A DNA stretch of 64,000 nt, taken from NCBI GenBank assembly GCA_018268835.1, contig JAFDVU010000002.1, positions 26,947 to 90,946 of the forward strand, given 5' to 3'. This DNA comes from Acidobacteriota bacterium (GTDB lineage Bacteria > Acidobacteriota > Terriglobia > Bryobacterales > Bryobacteraceae). The notes beneath the pieces were generated by a model. It ran no database searches. It was not told the DNA's origin and saw only the letters and a list, made by a program, of their open reading frames with translations. A program made the position numbers and the translations under genes. Positions 34,555-44,173 of the stretch are shown in pieces (position 1 is the stretch's first letter; every line of letters begins with the position of its first letter).

Positions 34555-37500
34555 TCAGCGCCGCGCCCAGATGCGCACGAACGAGCTGCCGACGTACACC
34601 GCGTCGTTCGCCCCCGCGCCCGGATCGGGGACGAACAGGTTCACCTGCATGACGCCGGCAACCTGCCCCACCGCGGCCCCGAAGAACGCCGGGGGCTGCA
34701 CCGTGCCGTTCACCGAGATGATCGGCTGGAACAGCGGAGCGACGTCGGGCGTCGTGTTCACCGCCCCATCGATCGAGGGCGGGTTGGTCTGCCCCGCCCC
34801 GGTCAGGTAGAGCGCGACCACGCTCTCCACCGGCGCCGGGTTCGTCTCCGAATTCGCCGTGCCGTCCGGATTGGCCACGGCGAAGACGTCGATGTTCTGC
34901 GTGGTCACCGGCACGCTGTAGAGATTGGAAACCTGCCCCAGGTAGCTCAGCTGCACTTCCGCCGACGTGGCGCCGTCAAGCGCGAAGGGCGCCAGGCACA
35001 CGATTTCGCCGGCTTGTACCGAGACGAGTTGGGCGGCGATGCCGTTGAAGGTGACCCGCACGCCCGCGATCTCCGGCAGCACGTGCGCCGGCGCGGACAC
35101 AGCGTCGGCCCGGGTGGCGGGTCCGATGCCGCGGCCCTTCAGCCGCATGGCCTGTCCCGGTGCGATGGCGAACGGAATATAGGCGGGCACCATCGGTTGC
35201 CCACCGCCGAAGTTGACGATGGAATCGATCGCGATCGCCGGCGTCCGGCTGGCATCGACACCGCCGATCAGGGCCGCATTGCCGGACTTGTCCGGCGGAG
35301 TCAACGGGACCGCAAGAAAGACCGTCCCGCCTGGACCGGGCGCGACGGCTGCCACATCCGCCACGATGCTGGACGAGATCAAACGCGAGCCCGAGGAATC
35401 CAGTGCCGCCAGGAATCCGGGGTTGCCCCCCGGCACTCCCAGGCCAGGCAGGGGTATCACCGTGGGGAAGTTACTTGAGGCCGTCCGTCCGGTCATCCAG
35501 ATATTACCCATCGAGTCCACAGTTACCCGGCTGACATAGTCCAGACAGGCTCCACCAATCGCGGCGGTGAGAGCGGGAGCCGCCGCGCCAGGGCTGAACT
35601 TCATGACGAAACCGTGGTCGTTGGGGCTATAGGTACTGAAGAAACCGAACGCCGGCGGGCAGCCGCTCAGCACGCTCCGGTAGGCCCCGGGCGTGGTCTG
35701 GACCGTACTCTCGCCACCCACCACGACGTTGCCTTGTGCGTCCAGCGCGATGCCGTTCACGGTTCCCTGGTTGCCGCCGCCCACGAAGGTGGAATACAGC
35801 ACGCGGTCGCCCGCGGCGCTCAGCCGCGTGACAAAACCCGAGTTGAAGATCGCGGGAAAGGAGCCGTACATCGCATCGGCCGTCACCGGAAAGTCCGTGG
35901 AGTAAGTAGTGCCGCCGATCCATGCCGCGCCGCTCGAGTCTACCGCTACATCGTAAGCCGCGTCGCCGCAGGATCCGGCGAGGTAAGTCGCGTAAAGATA
36001 TGCGGACGCATCCGCCTTAAGCTTGAGGGCGAACCCATGGGTGGGAATCTGCACCTGCGCGCCGAATAAATAGCTGGGCGGGAGGGTCCGGGTACACGGC
36101 CCGGGCACCGCTGGCACGGCCGCGTCCGGCGTGACCGGGACGGTGGTCCCGGCATCCGCCGCGCCGACGACCACGACATCGCCGGACGCGTCCACCGCCA
36201 GGCCGTTGGGCCGCAGTCCGCCGAGCAGGGTGGAATAGACCAGCGCCGAGCCATCGCCCTTGACCTTGGCGACGAAGCCGGCGGTATCCGCATTGAAGCC
36301 GCTGCCGGCCGCGCCCGCGGTCACCGGAAACATGCGCGACTGCGTTGTGCCGGCGACGTAGACATCGCCCGCCGCATCCACCGCGATGCGCGCCACGCTG
36401 CCCGCACCCAGATAAGTCGCGAACAGCACCCGCCCGAGCCCGGGGTCCAGTTTGGCCAGGAACACCGTCGGCGAGACCGTACCCGCCAACCAGACGCCGG
36501 CGGGCGTGGCGAATACCGCGCCGATCGTTCCGCTGGCCACGATTTTCCAGGTGGTACCGCCGTCGTAAGTGGCGTAGACGTTGCTCGAGTCGCCGGCGAA
36601 AACCACGGAAGAATTCACCGGAGACACGGCCACGGACTGCCACGACCCCGCCCCCGCCGCGAGCACCTTCTGAAACGACGCGCCGCCGTCGGTGCTCTTC
36701 TGTACCCCGGCGGCGTTTACCAGCCACACCGTCGAGGCGGCGCGCGGGTCCACCGCGATGGCGTGCACACCGGCGGAGCCGATGCCCGCGGCCGCCTGCC
36801 AGGTCGCGCCCCCGTCGGTGCTCTTCATCAGGGGAGTGTAGAAGGTGGTCGCGTACGCAATGTCCGGCTGCGAAGGCGCGATCGCAAACCCGGTGGGGCT
36901 GGTGGCTCCGGAAGGCGCCTGTGAGGCCGGGACCGCGACCGGTTGCCAGGAAGCGCCCGCATCCGTCGTGCGCACCAGCACCCCGCTGCCCGTGAACGCG
37001 TACACCCGCTGGGGATTGACCGGGTCGATGAAGATCCGCGAAGCCGCCGGCGGGTTCGCGCCCAAGACGAACCGCGCCGATTGCAGCCAACTGGCGCCGC
37101 CATCCGTACTCTTGTAAATGGTCCAGGTCCAGGGCGAGTAGAAGGCGGACGCGGACTGCCCGACCGCCCACGCAATCGACGGATCCGTGGGATCGATGGC
37201 CGCGGCCAGCGCCCGTCCGGCGATGCCAGCCACCGCGGTCCACGTCGCCCCGCCGTCGGTGCTGCGATACATCGCATCCTCGGATCCGGCGAGCACAAGG
37301 CGGCCATCTGCCGACGCCGCCACGCCGTACACCCGCGGCACCTGGAGCGCAGAGGCGGCGAACGTGCGCCCATCCATCGAAACCCGAAGCGCCGGCTCGG
37401 GCAGCCTGGGCAACAGCGCGTTCGTCAGGGGGAAATCTTGCGACGTGGTGGTCCCGGCGACAAATACGTTGCCGGCCAAATCGGTGGCGATGGCCGCGGG

Positions 37501-37650
37501 CCGGTCGTCGCCGGAGCCGCGCAGTATCACGGAGCCGGTCAGTGTCTGCCCGGCGGCCGCGGCGGCGAGCCAAAGGGCCACACCCACTGCGGCGCTTCGC
37601 GCCAGAGCGCGTCCGCGAAAGGCCTGATACCGCTGGAACACCGGTGGCAT
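34555..37650 (-). CDS. Large secreted beta-propeller protein with Solibacter-type C-terminal domain
   Basis: The 1031-residue product has a signal peptide (to about residue 35). Repeated BNR/Asp-box motifs follow (STDGGATW, STDGGASW and related, six or so copies, about residues 125-380). SBBP-like repeats then read A-V-D-A-x-G-D-V-x-V-x-G-T, TYLGAGSV and TLLGGL (about 390-780). The C-terminal 200 residues (GQAMRLKGRGIGPATRA, FNGIAAQLVSVQAGEIVC, YLTGAGQTNPP, VGQVAGVMQVNLFVP) match the TIGR03437 type frequent in Solibacter relatives. It is probably surface-exposed or extracellular. No ligand or enzymatic residue is evident. It stands alone on the minus strand between two plus-strand units. Confidence 0.8.
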   Translation of the reverse strand: MPPVFQRYQAFRGRALARSAAVGVALWLAAAAAGQTLTGSVILRGSGDDRPAAIATDLAGNVFVAGTTTSQDFPLTNALLPRLPEPALRVSMDGRTFAASALQVPRVYGVAASADGRLVLAGSEDAMYRSTDGGATWTAVAGIAGRALAAAIDPTDPSIAWAVGQSASAFYSPWTWTIYKSTDGGASWLQSARFVLGANPPAASRIFIDPVNPQRVYAFTGSGVLVRTTDAGASWQPVAVPASQAPSGATSPTGFAIAPSQPDIAYATTFYTPLMKSTDGGATWQAAAGIGSAGVHAIAVDPRAASTVWLVNAAGVQKSTDGGASFQKVLAAGAGSWQSVAVSPVNSSVVFAGDSSNVYATYDGGTTWKIVASGTIGAVFATPAGVWLAGTVSPTVFLAKLDPGLGRVLFATYLGAGSVARIAVDAAGDVYVAGTTQSRMFPVTAGAAGSGFNADTAGFVAKVKGDGSALVYSTLLGGLRPNGLAVDASGDVVVVGAADAGTTVPVTPDAAVPAVPGPCTRTLPPSYLFGAQVQIPTHGFALKLKADASAYLYATYLAGSCGDAAYDVAVDSSGAAWIGGTTYSTDFPVTADAMYGSFPAIFNSGFVTRLSAAGDRVLYSTFVGGGNQGTVNGIALDAQGNVVVGGESTVQTTPGAYRSVLSGCPPAFGFFSTYSPNDHGFVMKFSPGAAAPALTAAIGGACLDYVSRVTVDSMGNIWMTGRTASSNFPTVIPLPGLGVPGGNPGFLAALDSSGSRLISSSIVADVAAVAPGPGGTVFLAVPLTPPDKSGNAALIGGVDASRTPAIAIDSIVNFGGGQPMVPAYIPFAIAPGQAMRLKGRGIGPATRADAVSAPAHVLPEIAGVRVTFNGIAAQLVSVQAGEIVCLAPFALDGATSAEVQLSYLGQVSNLYSVPVTTQNIDVFAVANPDGTANSETNPAPVESVVALYLTGAGQTNPPSIDGAVNTTPDVAPLFQPIISVNGTVQPPAFFGAAVGQVAGVMQVNLFVPDPGAGANDAVYVGSSFVRIWARR

Positions 37651-37690
37651 TGCAGCCTGATCACGGCAATCGCATGCCCAAATCCGGACC

Positions 37691-39457
37691 TTACCGGAAC
37701 GCCTTCTGTACCACGTCCCACACGCGCTTGTGCCGCCGGTCGTCCGTTACCAGGCCCTTCAGGTTCATGTAGGCGGCGATGGGCGGCTGCCCGGAACGCT
37801 GAAACGCTTTTGGATTGGGGAAGTCGGCGTACACCCACAGCAGCGCGCCCGCCATATAGCTCTGCCGCGCGGGATCGAGGATGTAGCCCAGGTGCGTGCC
37901 GACCAGTTTCATCTGGTAATCCTCGGAGTAGTCCATGGCGCGGTCGGCGGGAGCGGGATTGGTCCAGCCGGGCACGCCCTCGGATCCGAACTCGCTGACG
38001 ACGACCGGCTTGCCGGGCCACTTCGCGTGGATCAGGTCGAGGTTGGCGGCCAGATCCTGGATGGCGCCGTAATACCACCCGAAGTATTCGTTGATGGCGA
38101 TGAAGTCGGCGTGACCGAAGGCGATGTCGCGTTCGCGCCGATCGCTGGCGAAGGTGACCAGGCGGCTGGGGTCGAGTTGGCGCACCAGCGCGGTGGCGCG
38201 GGCGATGTATTGCTCCACCGGTTCGCGGTCGCTCGGAAACTCGTTGCCCACGCTCCAGACCACCACGCTCGGATGCGTGCGCCGCTGCGCGATGATTTCG
38301 GTGAGCTGCGGAGCGCCGTAGGTGTGCCACACGTCGAGCGATCCCAGCGTTTCGGCCCGCGTCTGCCAGGCGGGGATCTCGGTCCACAGCATGAGACCGA
38401 GTTCGTCGGCGAGTTCGTAGACCTGCCGGTCGTGGGGATAGTGGGCCAGCCGCACGAAGTTGCAGCCCATGGCCTTCATGTCCAACAGGTCGCGGCGCAC
38501 CTGTTCACGGCTAAGGGTCATGCCGTCGCCCGGGTACATCTCGTGGTAGTTGACGCCCTTGAAGAACACGCGGCGTCCGTTGAGCAGGATCTGCGTGCCC
38601 TTGACCTCAATCTGGCGGAAGCCGCTGCGCACAGTCTCTTCGTACTTGCCGCGCGGGGTGGAAAGCGTGAGGTTCAGGCGGTACAGCGCGGGCGATTCGG
38701 GCGACCACGCGGCCACGCCGCGCACAGTCGCGCCCTCGCTCACGCGCGTCTCGCCGGCGGGCAGCTTCAACGGCCAGCGCCCGCTCCAGACGGTGCTCCC
38801 GCGGGAATCGGTGAGGGTCGCCGACAGCGTGCCCTCCACCGGAGCGCCGGTGTTGATCGCGTTAGCGGCGAAGCGGAGGTCCCACCCATCCCCGGCCATC
38901 CGGGTCGTGATCGAGTAGTCGCGCAGGTAGGCGTCCGGCACCGTTTCCAGAAATACGCCGCGGTTGATCCCGCCATAGTTCCACCACCCCGTGCAACTGG
39001 TATCCGGGATGGCGTCACTGAGCAACTGGTTGTCGGCCAGGACCGTCAGCAGGTTGCGGCCGGGATGGATCAGGCCGGTGACGTCGAATGTGAAGCCGGT
39101 GTAGGGGAAAAGGTGCGCGCCGGCGGGCTTGCCGTTGACCCACACGCTGGCGCGGATTGCGACGCCGTCGAAGCGCAGCAGGGTGCGCTCGCCGGGCGCG
39201 GGGGACGCGTCGAACCAGGTGCGGTGCCAGGCCTTGCCCTGGTAGAGCACATTATTGCGGAGCGCCTGATCGTATGATCCGGGGACCTGGATGCGCGTCC
39301 AGCCTCGCGGATCTTCGCTGGCGGCCCAGCCGGCGGTCTCGCCGCGGTCTTCCGGATCGTAGCGGAAGTCCCAGTATCCGGCCAGGCTGCGGGTGGCTGC
39401 GCCGGCCACCGTGGCCAGGGCGGCGGCGGCCAGAAGGAGACGTACCCGGGTTTGCAT
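37691..39457 (-). CDS. Glycoside hydrolase family 2 protein, beta-glucuronidase-like
   Basis: The 588-residue enzyme has a signal peptide (residues 1-24) and the three-domain GH2 core: sugar-binding jelly-roll (RTWFDASPAPGER, GVAIRASVWVNGKPAGAHLFP), immunoglobulin-like and TIM-barrel domains. The barrel shows FFKGVNYHEMYPGDGMTL, the acid/base Glu in VVWSVGNEFPSD and the nucleophile Glu in VVSEFGSEG. The size of about 590 residues fits beta-glucuronidases rather than beta-galactosidases (about 1000). It would act on glycans in the periplasm or outside. No transporter or other GH genes are adjacent. Exact sugar specificity is not determined by what I can see. Confidence 0.85.
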   Translation of the reverse strand: MQTRVRLLLAAAALATVAGAATRSLAGYWDFRYDPEDRGETAGWAASEDPRGWTRIQVPGSYDQALRNNVLYQGKAWHRTWFDASPAPGERTLLRFDGVAIRASVWVNGKPAGAHLFPYTGFTFDVTGLIHPGRNLLTVLADNQLLSDAIPDTSCTGWWNYGGINRGVFLETVPDAYLRDYSITTRMAGDGWDLRFAANAINTGAPVEGTLSATLTDSRGSTVWSGRWPLKLPAGETRVSEGATVRGVAAWSPESPALYRLNLTLSTPRGKYEETVRSGFRQIEVKGTQILLNGRRVFFKGVNYHEMYPGDGMTLSREQVRRDLLDMKAMGCNFVRLAHYPHDRQVYELADELGLMLWTEIPAWQTRAETLGSLDVWHTYGAPQLTEIIAQRRTHPSVVVWSVGNEFPSDREPVEQYIARATALVRQLDPSRLVTFASDRRERDIAFGHADFIAINEYFGWYYGAIQDLAANLDLIHAKWPGKPVVVSEFGSEGVPGWTNPAPADRAMDYSEDYQMKLVGTHLGYILDPARQSYMAGALLWVYADFPNPKAFQRSGQPPIAAYMNLKGLVTDDRRHKRVWDVVQKAFR

Positions 39458-39502
39458 GAGGGTACGTTATCAGACCGCGCATCCCGGGCGGATACTGAAG
39501 GT

Positions 39503-39715
39503 ATGCCACTGGGGCGCATGCTGATCGTCGCGGGACTTGTGCTGGTGGCGGCGGGCGTCGTAGTCACGCTGCTGGCGAAACTGCCGCTGCCGCTAGGGCG
39601 CCTGCCGGGCGACATCCGGATCGAGGGCAAGCACGGGTCGTTCTACTTTCCGCTGGCCACATGCCTGCTTGTGAGCGTGGTGCTTTCGCTGGTGATGTGG
39701 CTGGTGCGGCGGTAG
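39503..39715 (+). CDS. DUF2905 family small membrane protein
   Basis: This 70-residue protein has two helices (MLIVAGLVLVAAGVVVTLLA and FPLATCLLVSVVLSLVMWLV) flanking the conserved loop LPLGRLPGDIRIEGKHGSFYFP, which defines DUF2905. I chose the ATG at 39503; upstream codons in frame add a basic segment without family match. Function is unknown; members are often near ruvB or queA, neither of which is here. Confidence 0.88.
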   Translation: MPLGRMLIVAGLVLVAAGVVVTLLAKLPLPLGRLPGDIRIEGKHGSFYFPLATCLLVSVVLSLVMWLVRR

Positions 39716-39726
39716 GGCGCGGCGGA

Positions 39727-40305
39727 TCAGCGGATGCGGCCCAGTTTATCGAGCGGCCAGTAGACGAAGACGGCCTTGCCGTAGATGGCGTCGCGCTTGA
39801 CGAAGCCCCAGGTGCGCGAGTCGCTCGAGGAACTGCGGTGGTCGCCCAGCACGAAATACTGGCCGGCCGGGACCACGTGCTCCTCGTAACTCACACGGTC
39901 GCGGTATTCGTCCGGCACGTAGGGTTCGGAGAGCGCCTGGCGATTCACATAAACCTGTCCAGCGTCGATCGAGATCACGTCGCCCGGGATGCCGATCACG
40001 CGCTTGATGTAGGACTTCTGCGGATCCAGCGGGAACCAGAAGACCACCATGTCGCCGCGCTGGATATCGCCCAGCCCGAAATGGTAGGTGAACTTGTTGA
40101 TGAAAATGCGTTCCTGGTCGGTCAGGGCGGGCATCATGCTGGTGCCCTCGACCTTCACGGGCTGGTAGATGAACACGATCAGGATGACCGCGATGAGTAC
40201 GCTGAAGGCCAAGTCGCGCACCCAGGAAAGCGCGCTCCATACCTGAGACGCGCGGTTGGGCCGCTGCGGCTCCGGCGGATCGGCTAGGTTCTGGTTCTCC
40301 GGCAT
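39727..40305 (-). CDS. lepB: Signal peptidase I
   Basis: The 192-residue membrane protease removes signal peptides from Sec- and Tat-exported proteins. It has one N-terminal helix (about 31-47), the catalytic Ser56 in VEGTSMMPAL and Lys101 in SYIKRVIGIPGD. The family boxes GDHRSSSSDSRTWGFV and RGDMVVFW are also present. I chose the ATG at 40305 (MPENQN); GTG at 40317 is an alternative and neither has an ideally spaced ribosome site. It is the last gene of a minus-strand run (cutA, HAD, sensor protein, lepB), with a 115-base gap before it, so it may have its own promoter too. Confidence 0.92.
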   Translation of the reverse strand: MPENQNLADPPEPQRPNRASQVWSALSWVRDLAFSVLIAVILIVFIYQPVKVEGTSMMPALTDQERIFINKFTYHFGLGDIQRGDMVVFWFPLDPQKSYIKRVIGIPGDVISIDAGQVYVNRQALSEPYVPDEYRDRVSYEEHVVPAGQYFVLGDHRSSSSDSRTWGFVKRDAIYGKAVFVYWPLDKLGRIR

Positions 40306-40420
40306 CCCTTCAGTCACTATATTACAGACGAAGCGGGCGGCACGAGGGTTGCAACCAAAGGGGAAAATGGGGCGCAAACGTGCCGGACGCCGGCGGCGGG
40401 ATCGTCGGCGACACCACCGG

Positions 40421-42826
40421 TCAGGCGGTGCCGGTCTTAAAAGGGATGATGGTGGCCCCGCGCGGCTCGATGGCTCGCAGCACTCGTTCCAGGTCTGCTT
40501 CCTGGATGGGTTTGGCCAGCACGAACCGTCCCTCGCCCTCGAAGTCCGCGGTTAGCTCGGCATCGTAGCCGTCGCTGAGCAGGATGAAGCCGCCGACGCG
40601 CGAGTGAAGGCGTTCGCTCAGTTCCACCCAGTTGAGTCCCGGGGCGCGCAGGCTGCAGAAGGCGGCGTCGAAACGCATGCGCTGGGCCAGGTCCAGGGCG
40701 CCGTCGGCATGGTCCAGCGGGATCACCCGGTAGCCGCGGGCGGAGAGCAGGGCCAGCAACTGGTTGCGGACGCTCTCGTCGGTCTCAATGATGATCGCGG
40801 TCATGCCGCGGGCACTCTCGCGGACCGGGGCGGGCGAAGGCGCGGCCACCTGGGCCGCCACGCGATCCCTGGCCTGCGCGGGCAGTTCGATTTCGAAACG
40901 CGGTTCGGCCGGGCTCTTTTCGATCAGCCGCACCTCGCCGCCGTGGCCGGCAATCACGCTGCGGCTGACTCCGAGCACGGCCGCCGTCTCCTCCGTTTTG
41001 CGATCGTCCGCGGAAGCGCTGAAACTGATCTCTACCAGCAGGCGGCGGGCCAGCAGGCTGGTGCGGACGGTGAGGGTTCTTGGTTCGACGCTGCTCAATG
41101 CCTGCTCGGCGTGCAGCAGGAGGTTGAGGAAGACCTGCTCCAACTGGCCGTGGGAACCCAGCACGAAGATCGGGTCCCTGGCGGTCAGGTCGCGGACGCG
41201 GATGCCGCTGGCCTTCCAGTCGCTTTCGCGGAAATCGATCAACGCGCGCAGCAGGCCGTTGACGTCCACCGGACGCGCCTCCACCTGCTCGCTGGAGGCG
41301 AAGGAAACCAGCCGGGTGACCATGGCGCTGGCCTTGGCGGCTTCGCTGGCGATGGCCGCCACTTCCCGCTCCGCCGGTCCGCCGTGAGACTTCTCCAGGG
41401 CGCGCTGCGCCAGGTCGCGGACGGAAGCCAGGGGCGCGCGCAGTTCGTTGACGATGCCCGAGATGAGGCGCCCCACCGCGGCCAGGCGTTCGCTGCGGAA
41501 CAACTGCTCCTGCACGTTGCGCTGGTCCAGCAGCCGGATGGCGACGCCGATCTGGTTGCCCAGGTGCTGCGCCAGCGCCTGTTCGTCGGCACTGAAGTCC
41601 CTGACCCGGTCATCCTGGTCCAACTCCAGCACGCCGACCACGTCGGTCTGCGCCATCATGGGCACAAACAGCAGGCTCTTGGGGGAATGCTGTCCGGCCT
41701 CGCCGGCGAGTGGGAACGGGCTGCGGCCGATGTCCGGGATGACTAGCAGCGTGCGGTAGTGGAAGCAGGCCACCGCGCCGGCCGGCGTGCCTCCCGGCGG
41801 GGAAGAGAGCGAGATGGAGACCGGCTCTCCGTTCCGATCGGCGATCGCCTCCAGCGTTTTGGCGGCCCGGTTATAAAGGTACAACTGCACCCGCGTGACG
41901 CCCAGGATGGCCGGCAGGGTCTCGCTGAGGCGCTCGAGAATCGCCGTCGCGGAGGCGGCGCTGAGAATCTCTTCCCCCAACTGGTAGGTCTTACGCAGTT
42001 TCCTGCGCTGGCTGCGCATTCGGCGCTCGCGTGTCCACAAGAGCACGACCACCAGGATCACCAGGACCACCGCCGCGCCCGCAATCGAGGCGGATACGCC
42101 GCGCGCCCGTTCCACCAGGACAATGTCGCTCATGCGCGGGGTTGCGACCTCAAAACCGGAGTTGTGCGGCGCTACCGGAGAGTACTGTAGGGCGAGGCCG
42201 GAGACCCGCACGAAATCGCCCTGATGGACACCGCCGAGTTCGGCCTTGGGCTGCCCGGGAGGACGCGGGACGAAGATCCGGTACGGGTCCGGGGATGCCG
42301 CCAGCATCACAATGGCTCCGCCGGCGTTGTAAGCGGGAGGTGACGCAACGCGCCCTTCCACCGCCACCAGCATGCCGAGATAGCGCAGGTTCTGCGCGGC
42401 GGAGGGGGAGAGTTCGAGGGGCTTGGGCGCGGTATGGTGCCCTACCAGCAGGATTTCGCCCGGCTCCACAGCCGGCATGCCGTAGACCGTCGCGGCTTTG
42501 CCGGAGACTTCAATCTCGTCGCCGGGACGGAAGCGGTCGAGCGAAGTGTTGTGGGCCGCGACCTTCAAAACACCGCCGCGATCCTGGGACTGGATGGCGA
42601 GCAGGCTGTAATCGGTGAAGTAGCAGGCCGGCGCGGAGACGATACCGCGCACTACCACGTCGCGCCCCGCCCAGACTGCGGCGAAATCCGCGTCTTTTCG
42701 CTGGCCGAGTTGTTCCAGGCTGATACGGTGGCCTTCCGCGCGCAGAGCGGCGCCGGACGCCAGCGTCACGGCCAGCGCGAAGCCGAAGCAACGTACTAGG
42801 CCGGCCGAATTTGCGCTTCGAGCCAT
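40421..42826 (-). CDS. Hybrid sensor-kinase-like protein lacking the phospho-His and phospho-Asp
   Basis: The 801-residue protein has a signal peptide (1-30), a periplasmic region with OB-like repeats (about 45-235), one membrane helix (247-264), a GAF domain (about 285-435), a HisKA-like helix pair, a degraded HATPase region (about 550-650) and a receiver-like domain (675-785). Where the phospho-His should be (xHE), the sequence has IVNELRAPL with Asn460. The kinase N-box reads LNLLLHAEQAL, and the DxGxG G1 box is not found. In the receiver domain the Asp is Ser725 (FCSLRAPG), while Lys772 is kept. It probably works as a sensor or scaffold without phosphotransfer. Its start overlaps the HAD gene's end by 31 bases. 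Confidence 0.75.
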   Translation of the reverse strand: MARSANSAGLVRCFGFALAVTLASGAALRAEGHRISLEQLGQRKDADFAAVWAGRDVVVRGIVSAPACYFTDYSLLAIQSQDRGGVLKVAAHNTSLDRFRPGDEIEVSGKAATVYGMPAVEPGEILLVGHHTAPKPLELSPSAAQNLRYLGMLVAVEGRVASPPAYNAGGAIVMLAASPDPYRIFVPRPPGQPKAELGGVHQGDFVRVSGLALQYSPVAPHNSGFEVATPRMSDIVLVERARGVSASIAGAAVVLVILVVVLLWTRERRMRSQRRKLRKTYQLGEEILSAASATAILERLSETLPAILGVTRVQLYLYNRAAKTLEAIADRNGEPVSISLSSPPGGTPAGAVACFHYRTLLVIPDIGRSPFPLAGEAGQHSPKSLLFVPMMAQTDVVGVLELDQDDRVRDFSADEQALAQHLGNQIGVAIRLLDQRNVQEQLFRSERLAAVGRLISGIVNELRAPLASVRDLAQRALEKSHGGPAEREVAAIASEAAKASAMVTRLVSFASSEQVEARPVDVNGLLRALIDFRESDWKASGIRVRDLTARDPIFVLGSHGQLEQVFLNLLLHAEQALSSVEPRTLTVRTSLLARRLLVEISFSASADDRKTEETAAVLGVSRSVIAGHGGEVRLIEKSPAEPRFEIELPAQARDRVAAQVAAPSPAPVRESARGMTAIIIETDESVRNQLLALLSARGYRVIPLDHADGALDLAQRMRFDAAFCSLRAPGLNWVELSERLHSRVGGFILLSDGYDAELTADFEGEGRFVLAKPIQEADLERVLRAIEPRGATIIPFKTGTA

Positions 42827-43467
42827 GATGCCAATTCTCTGCTCCAGAAATTATCTACGGTTATGAAGCTCCCAGGCAAGTTAACGTGAGTAGTAGTAAT
42901 GCCAATAACTCTCATGCCCGCGGCGAGCGCCGCCGCCGTGCCCGAGTGGGAATCCTCGAAGACTACGCAGCGTGTAGGGGGAATTCCCAGCAAGTCCGCG
43001 GCACGCAAGTAAATATCGGGATACGGCTTGGGCCGTTCGACCTGGTGGCCGTCCACCGCCACGTGAAAAAACTCACGCAATCCGGCATGGTCCAGGATAA
43101 AGTTGACGTTATCAGCCTCCGCATTCGAAGCTACGGCTTTGGGTAAGTACTGGTACCGGATTAGAAACTCGCGCAGTCCGGGAACGAGCATTTCCTCGAG
43201 CCGCGGAGCGGCGAGCTCGCGGTAGAGGGTTTCCTTATCGCGGCCGCGCGCGGCAACTTCGCCGGGCGCCAGCGAATCGCCGAAGAAGTCGCGCACGATT
43301 TCGTCGTTGCGCTTGCCGTACATACGCTGGTGCATGGCCTCGGTGGTGACGAGTCCGAAGCGGCGGTTGAACTGTTCCCACGCCAGGCGGTGCAGGGGGT
43401 TCGAATCCACCAGCACGCCATCCATATCGAAGATCAGGGCATCCACGGTGGAAGGCCTCGCGGTCAC
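42796..43467 (-). CDS. HAD-superfamily phosphatase/phosphoglucomutase-like
   Basis: This 223-residue protein is a class of HAD hydrolase close to beta-phosphoglucomutase and phosphatase groups. Motif I is LIFDMDGVLVDSNPLH, motif II is in VASNAEAD, the Lys motif is RPKPYPDIYL and motif IV is VVFEDSHSG. I chose GTG at 43467, whose GTGA overlaps the cutA stop and has GGAG 7 bases upstream; the longer frame starting ATG at 43503 lies wholly in cutA. Its 3' end overlaps the sensor-protein start by 31 bases. The substrate, a phosphosugar, is a guess from the family. Confidence 0.82.
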   Translation of the reverse strand: MTARPSTVDALIFDMDGVLVDSNPLHRLAWEQFNRRFGLVTTEAMHQRMYGKRNDEIVRDFFGDSLAPGEVAARGRDKETLYRELAAPRLEEMLVPGLREFLIRYQYLPKAVASNAEADNVNFILDHAGLREFFHVAVDGHQVERPKPYPDIYLRAADLLGIPPTRCVVFEDSHSGTAAALAAGMRVIGITTTHVNLPGSFITVDNFWSRELASWLEAQIRPA

Positions 43468-43796
43468 GCGGCATCTCCCCCCGGCAGGCAGGTCGCCAGC
43501 CACGCGAGGTAATTCGGAGCGCCGTCCACAACTGGCAGGGCGAGCACTTCGGGGACCTCGTAGGAATGCATGGATTCGATGGCTCCGCGCAGGGCATCGA
43601 AGCGGGCACGCGAGGACTTAATCAACAGTAGTGACTCCCGGGCGGATTGGATCTCACCCTTCCAGCGATAGATGCTGAGCGCCGCCGGCACCACGCTCAC
43701 GCAGGCCGCATGTCCGGCCTCCACCAGGGCGCGTCCCAGACTTTCGCCGTCCTCGGGGGATGCGCACGTGCAAAGTACAACAATCTTATCGGTCAT
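43464..43796 (-). CDS. cutA: CutA divalent-cation tolerance protein
   Basis: The 110-residue protein matches CutA (VVLCTCASPEDGESLGRALVE, ACVSVVPAALSIYRWKGEIQ, EVPEVLALPVVDGAPNYLAWL). CutA forms very stable trimers and was linked to copper tolerance, but its biochemical role remains unclear. It is first in a minus-strand unit with the HAD gene, whose GTG start overlaps its stop. It is 65 bases from the divergent ftsB-like gene. Confidence 0.92.
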   Translation of the reverse strand: MTDKIVVLCTCASPEDGESLGRALVEAGHAACVSVVPAALSIYRWKGEIQSARESLLLIKSSRARFDALRGAIESMHSYEVPEVLALPVVDGAPNYLAWLATCLPGGDAA

Positions 43797-43861
43797 GGGA
43801 AATTTTCCGCGAGTTCAACGCGCCAGCGATGTTACCATTATCTTCCAGGCACGATTGTCCG

Positions 43862-44173
43862 ATGAAGGCGCCGTTGACCCGTTTCGCACTGCTGATTGTC
43901 TTTCTCGCGGCGGTGGGGTATGCCTTCGTGGCCCTTCCCCGCGGGATGCGCGCCTGGCAGGAAAAAGAGCGTCAGATCGCGGAGAAGGAAAGAAGCAACA
44001 CCATGCTGGTGCGGCAACTGGAGAAGCAGAGAGAGCGCATCCGCCGGCTCTCCAGCGACCCCGAAGAACAGGAACTGGAAATCCGCAAGCGCCTCAAACT
44101 GGCGCGCCCCGAAGAGAAGGTCTTCATCACGGGAGAACCGGACCGGCCTGGCAAGGCCGAACCCGGCCGGTGA
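43862..44173 (+). CDS. FtsB/DivIC-like septum formation protein
   Basis: The 103-residue protein has a short N-terminal cytosolic tip, one membrane helix (about 7-28, RFALLIVFLAAVGYAFVALP) and an extended coiled coil (about 33-75, rich in EKxRQIAEKE and QLEKQRERIRRL). It ends in a segment LEIRKRLKLARPEEKVFI, characteristic of FtsB/DivIC proteins that bridge FtsL and FtsQ in the divisome. The ATG at 43862 was chosen over an open frame starting earlier at 43760, because the helix begins here. The stop overlaps the next start (TGATG, 44171-44175). Confidence 0.78.
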   Translation: MKAPLTRFALLIVFLAAVGYAFVALPRGMRAWQEKERQIAEKERSNTMLVRQLEKQRERIRRLSSDPEEQELEIRKRLKLARPEEKVFITGEPDRPGKAEPGR

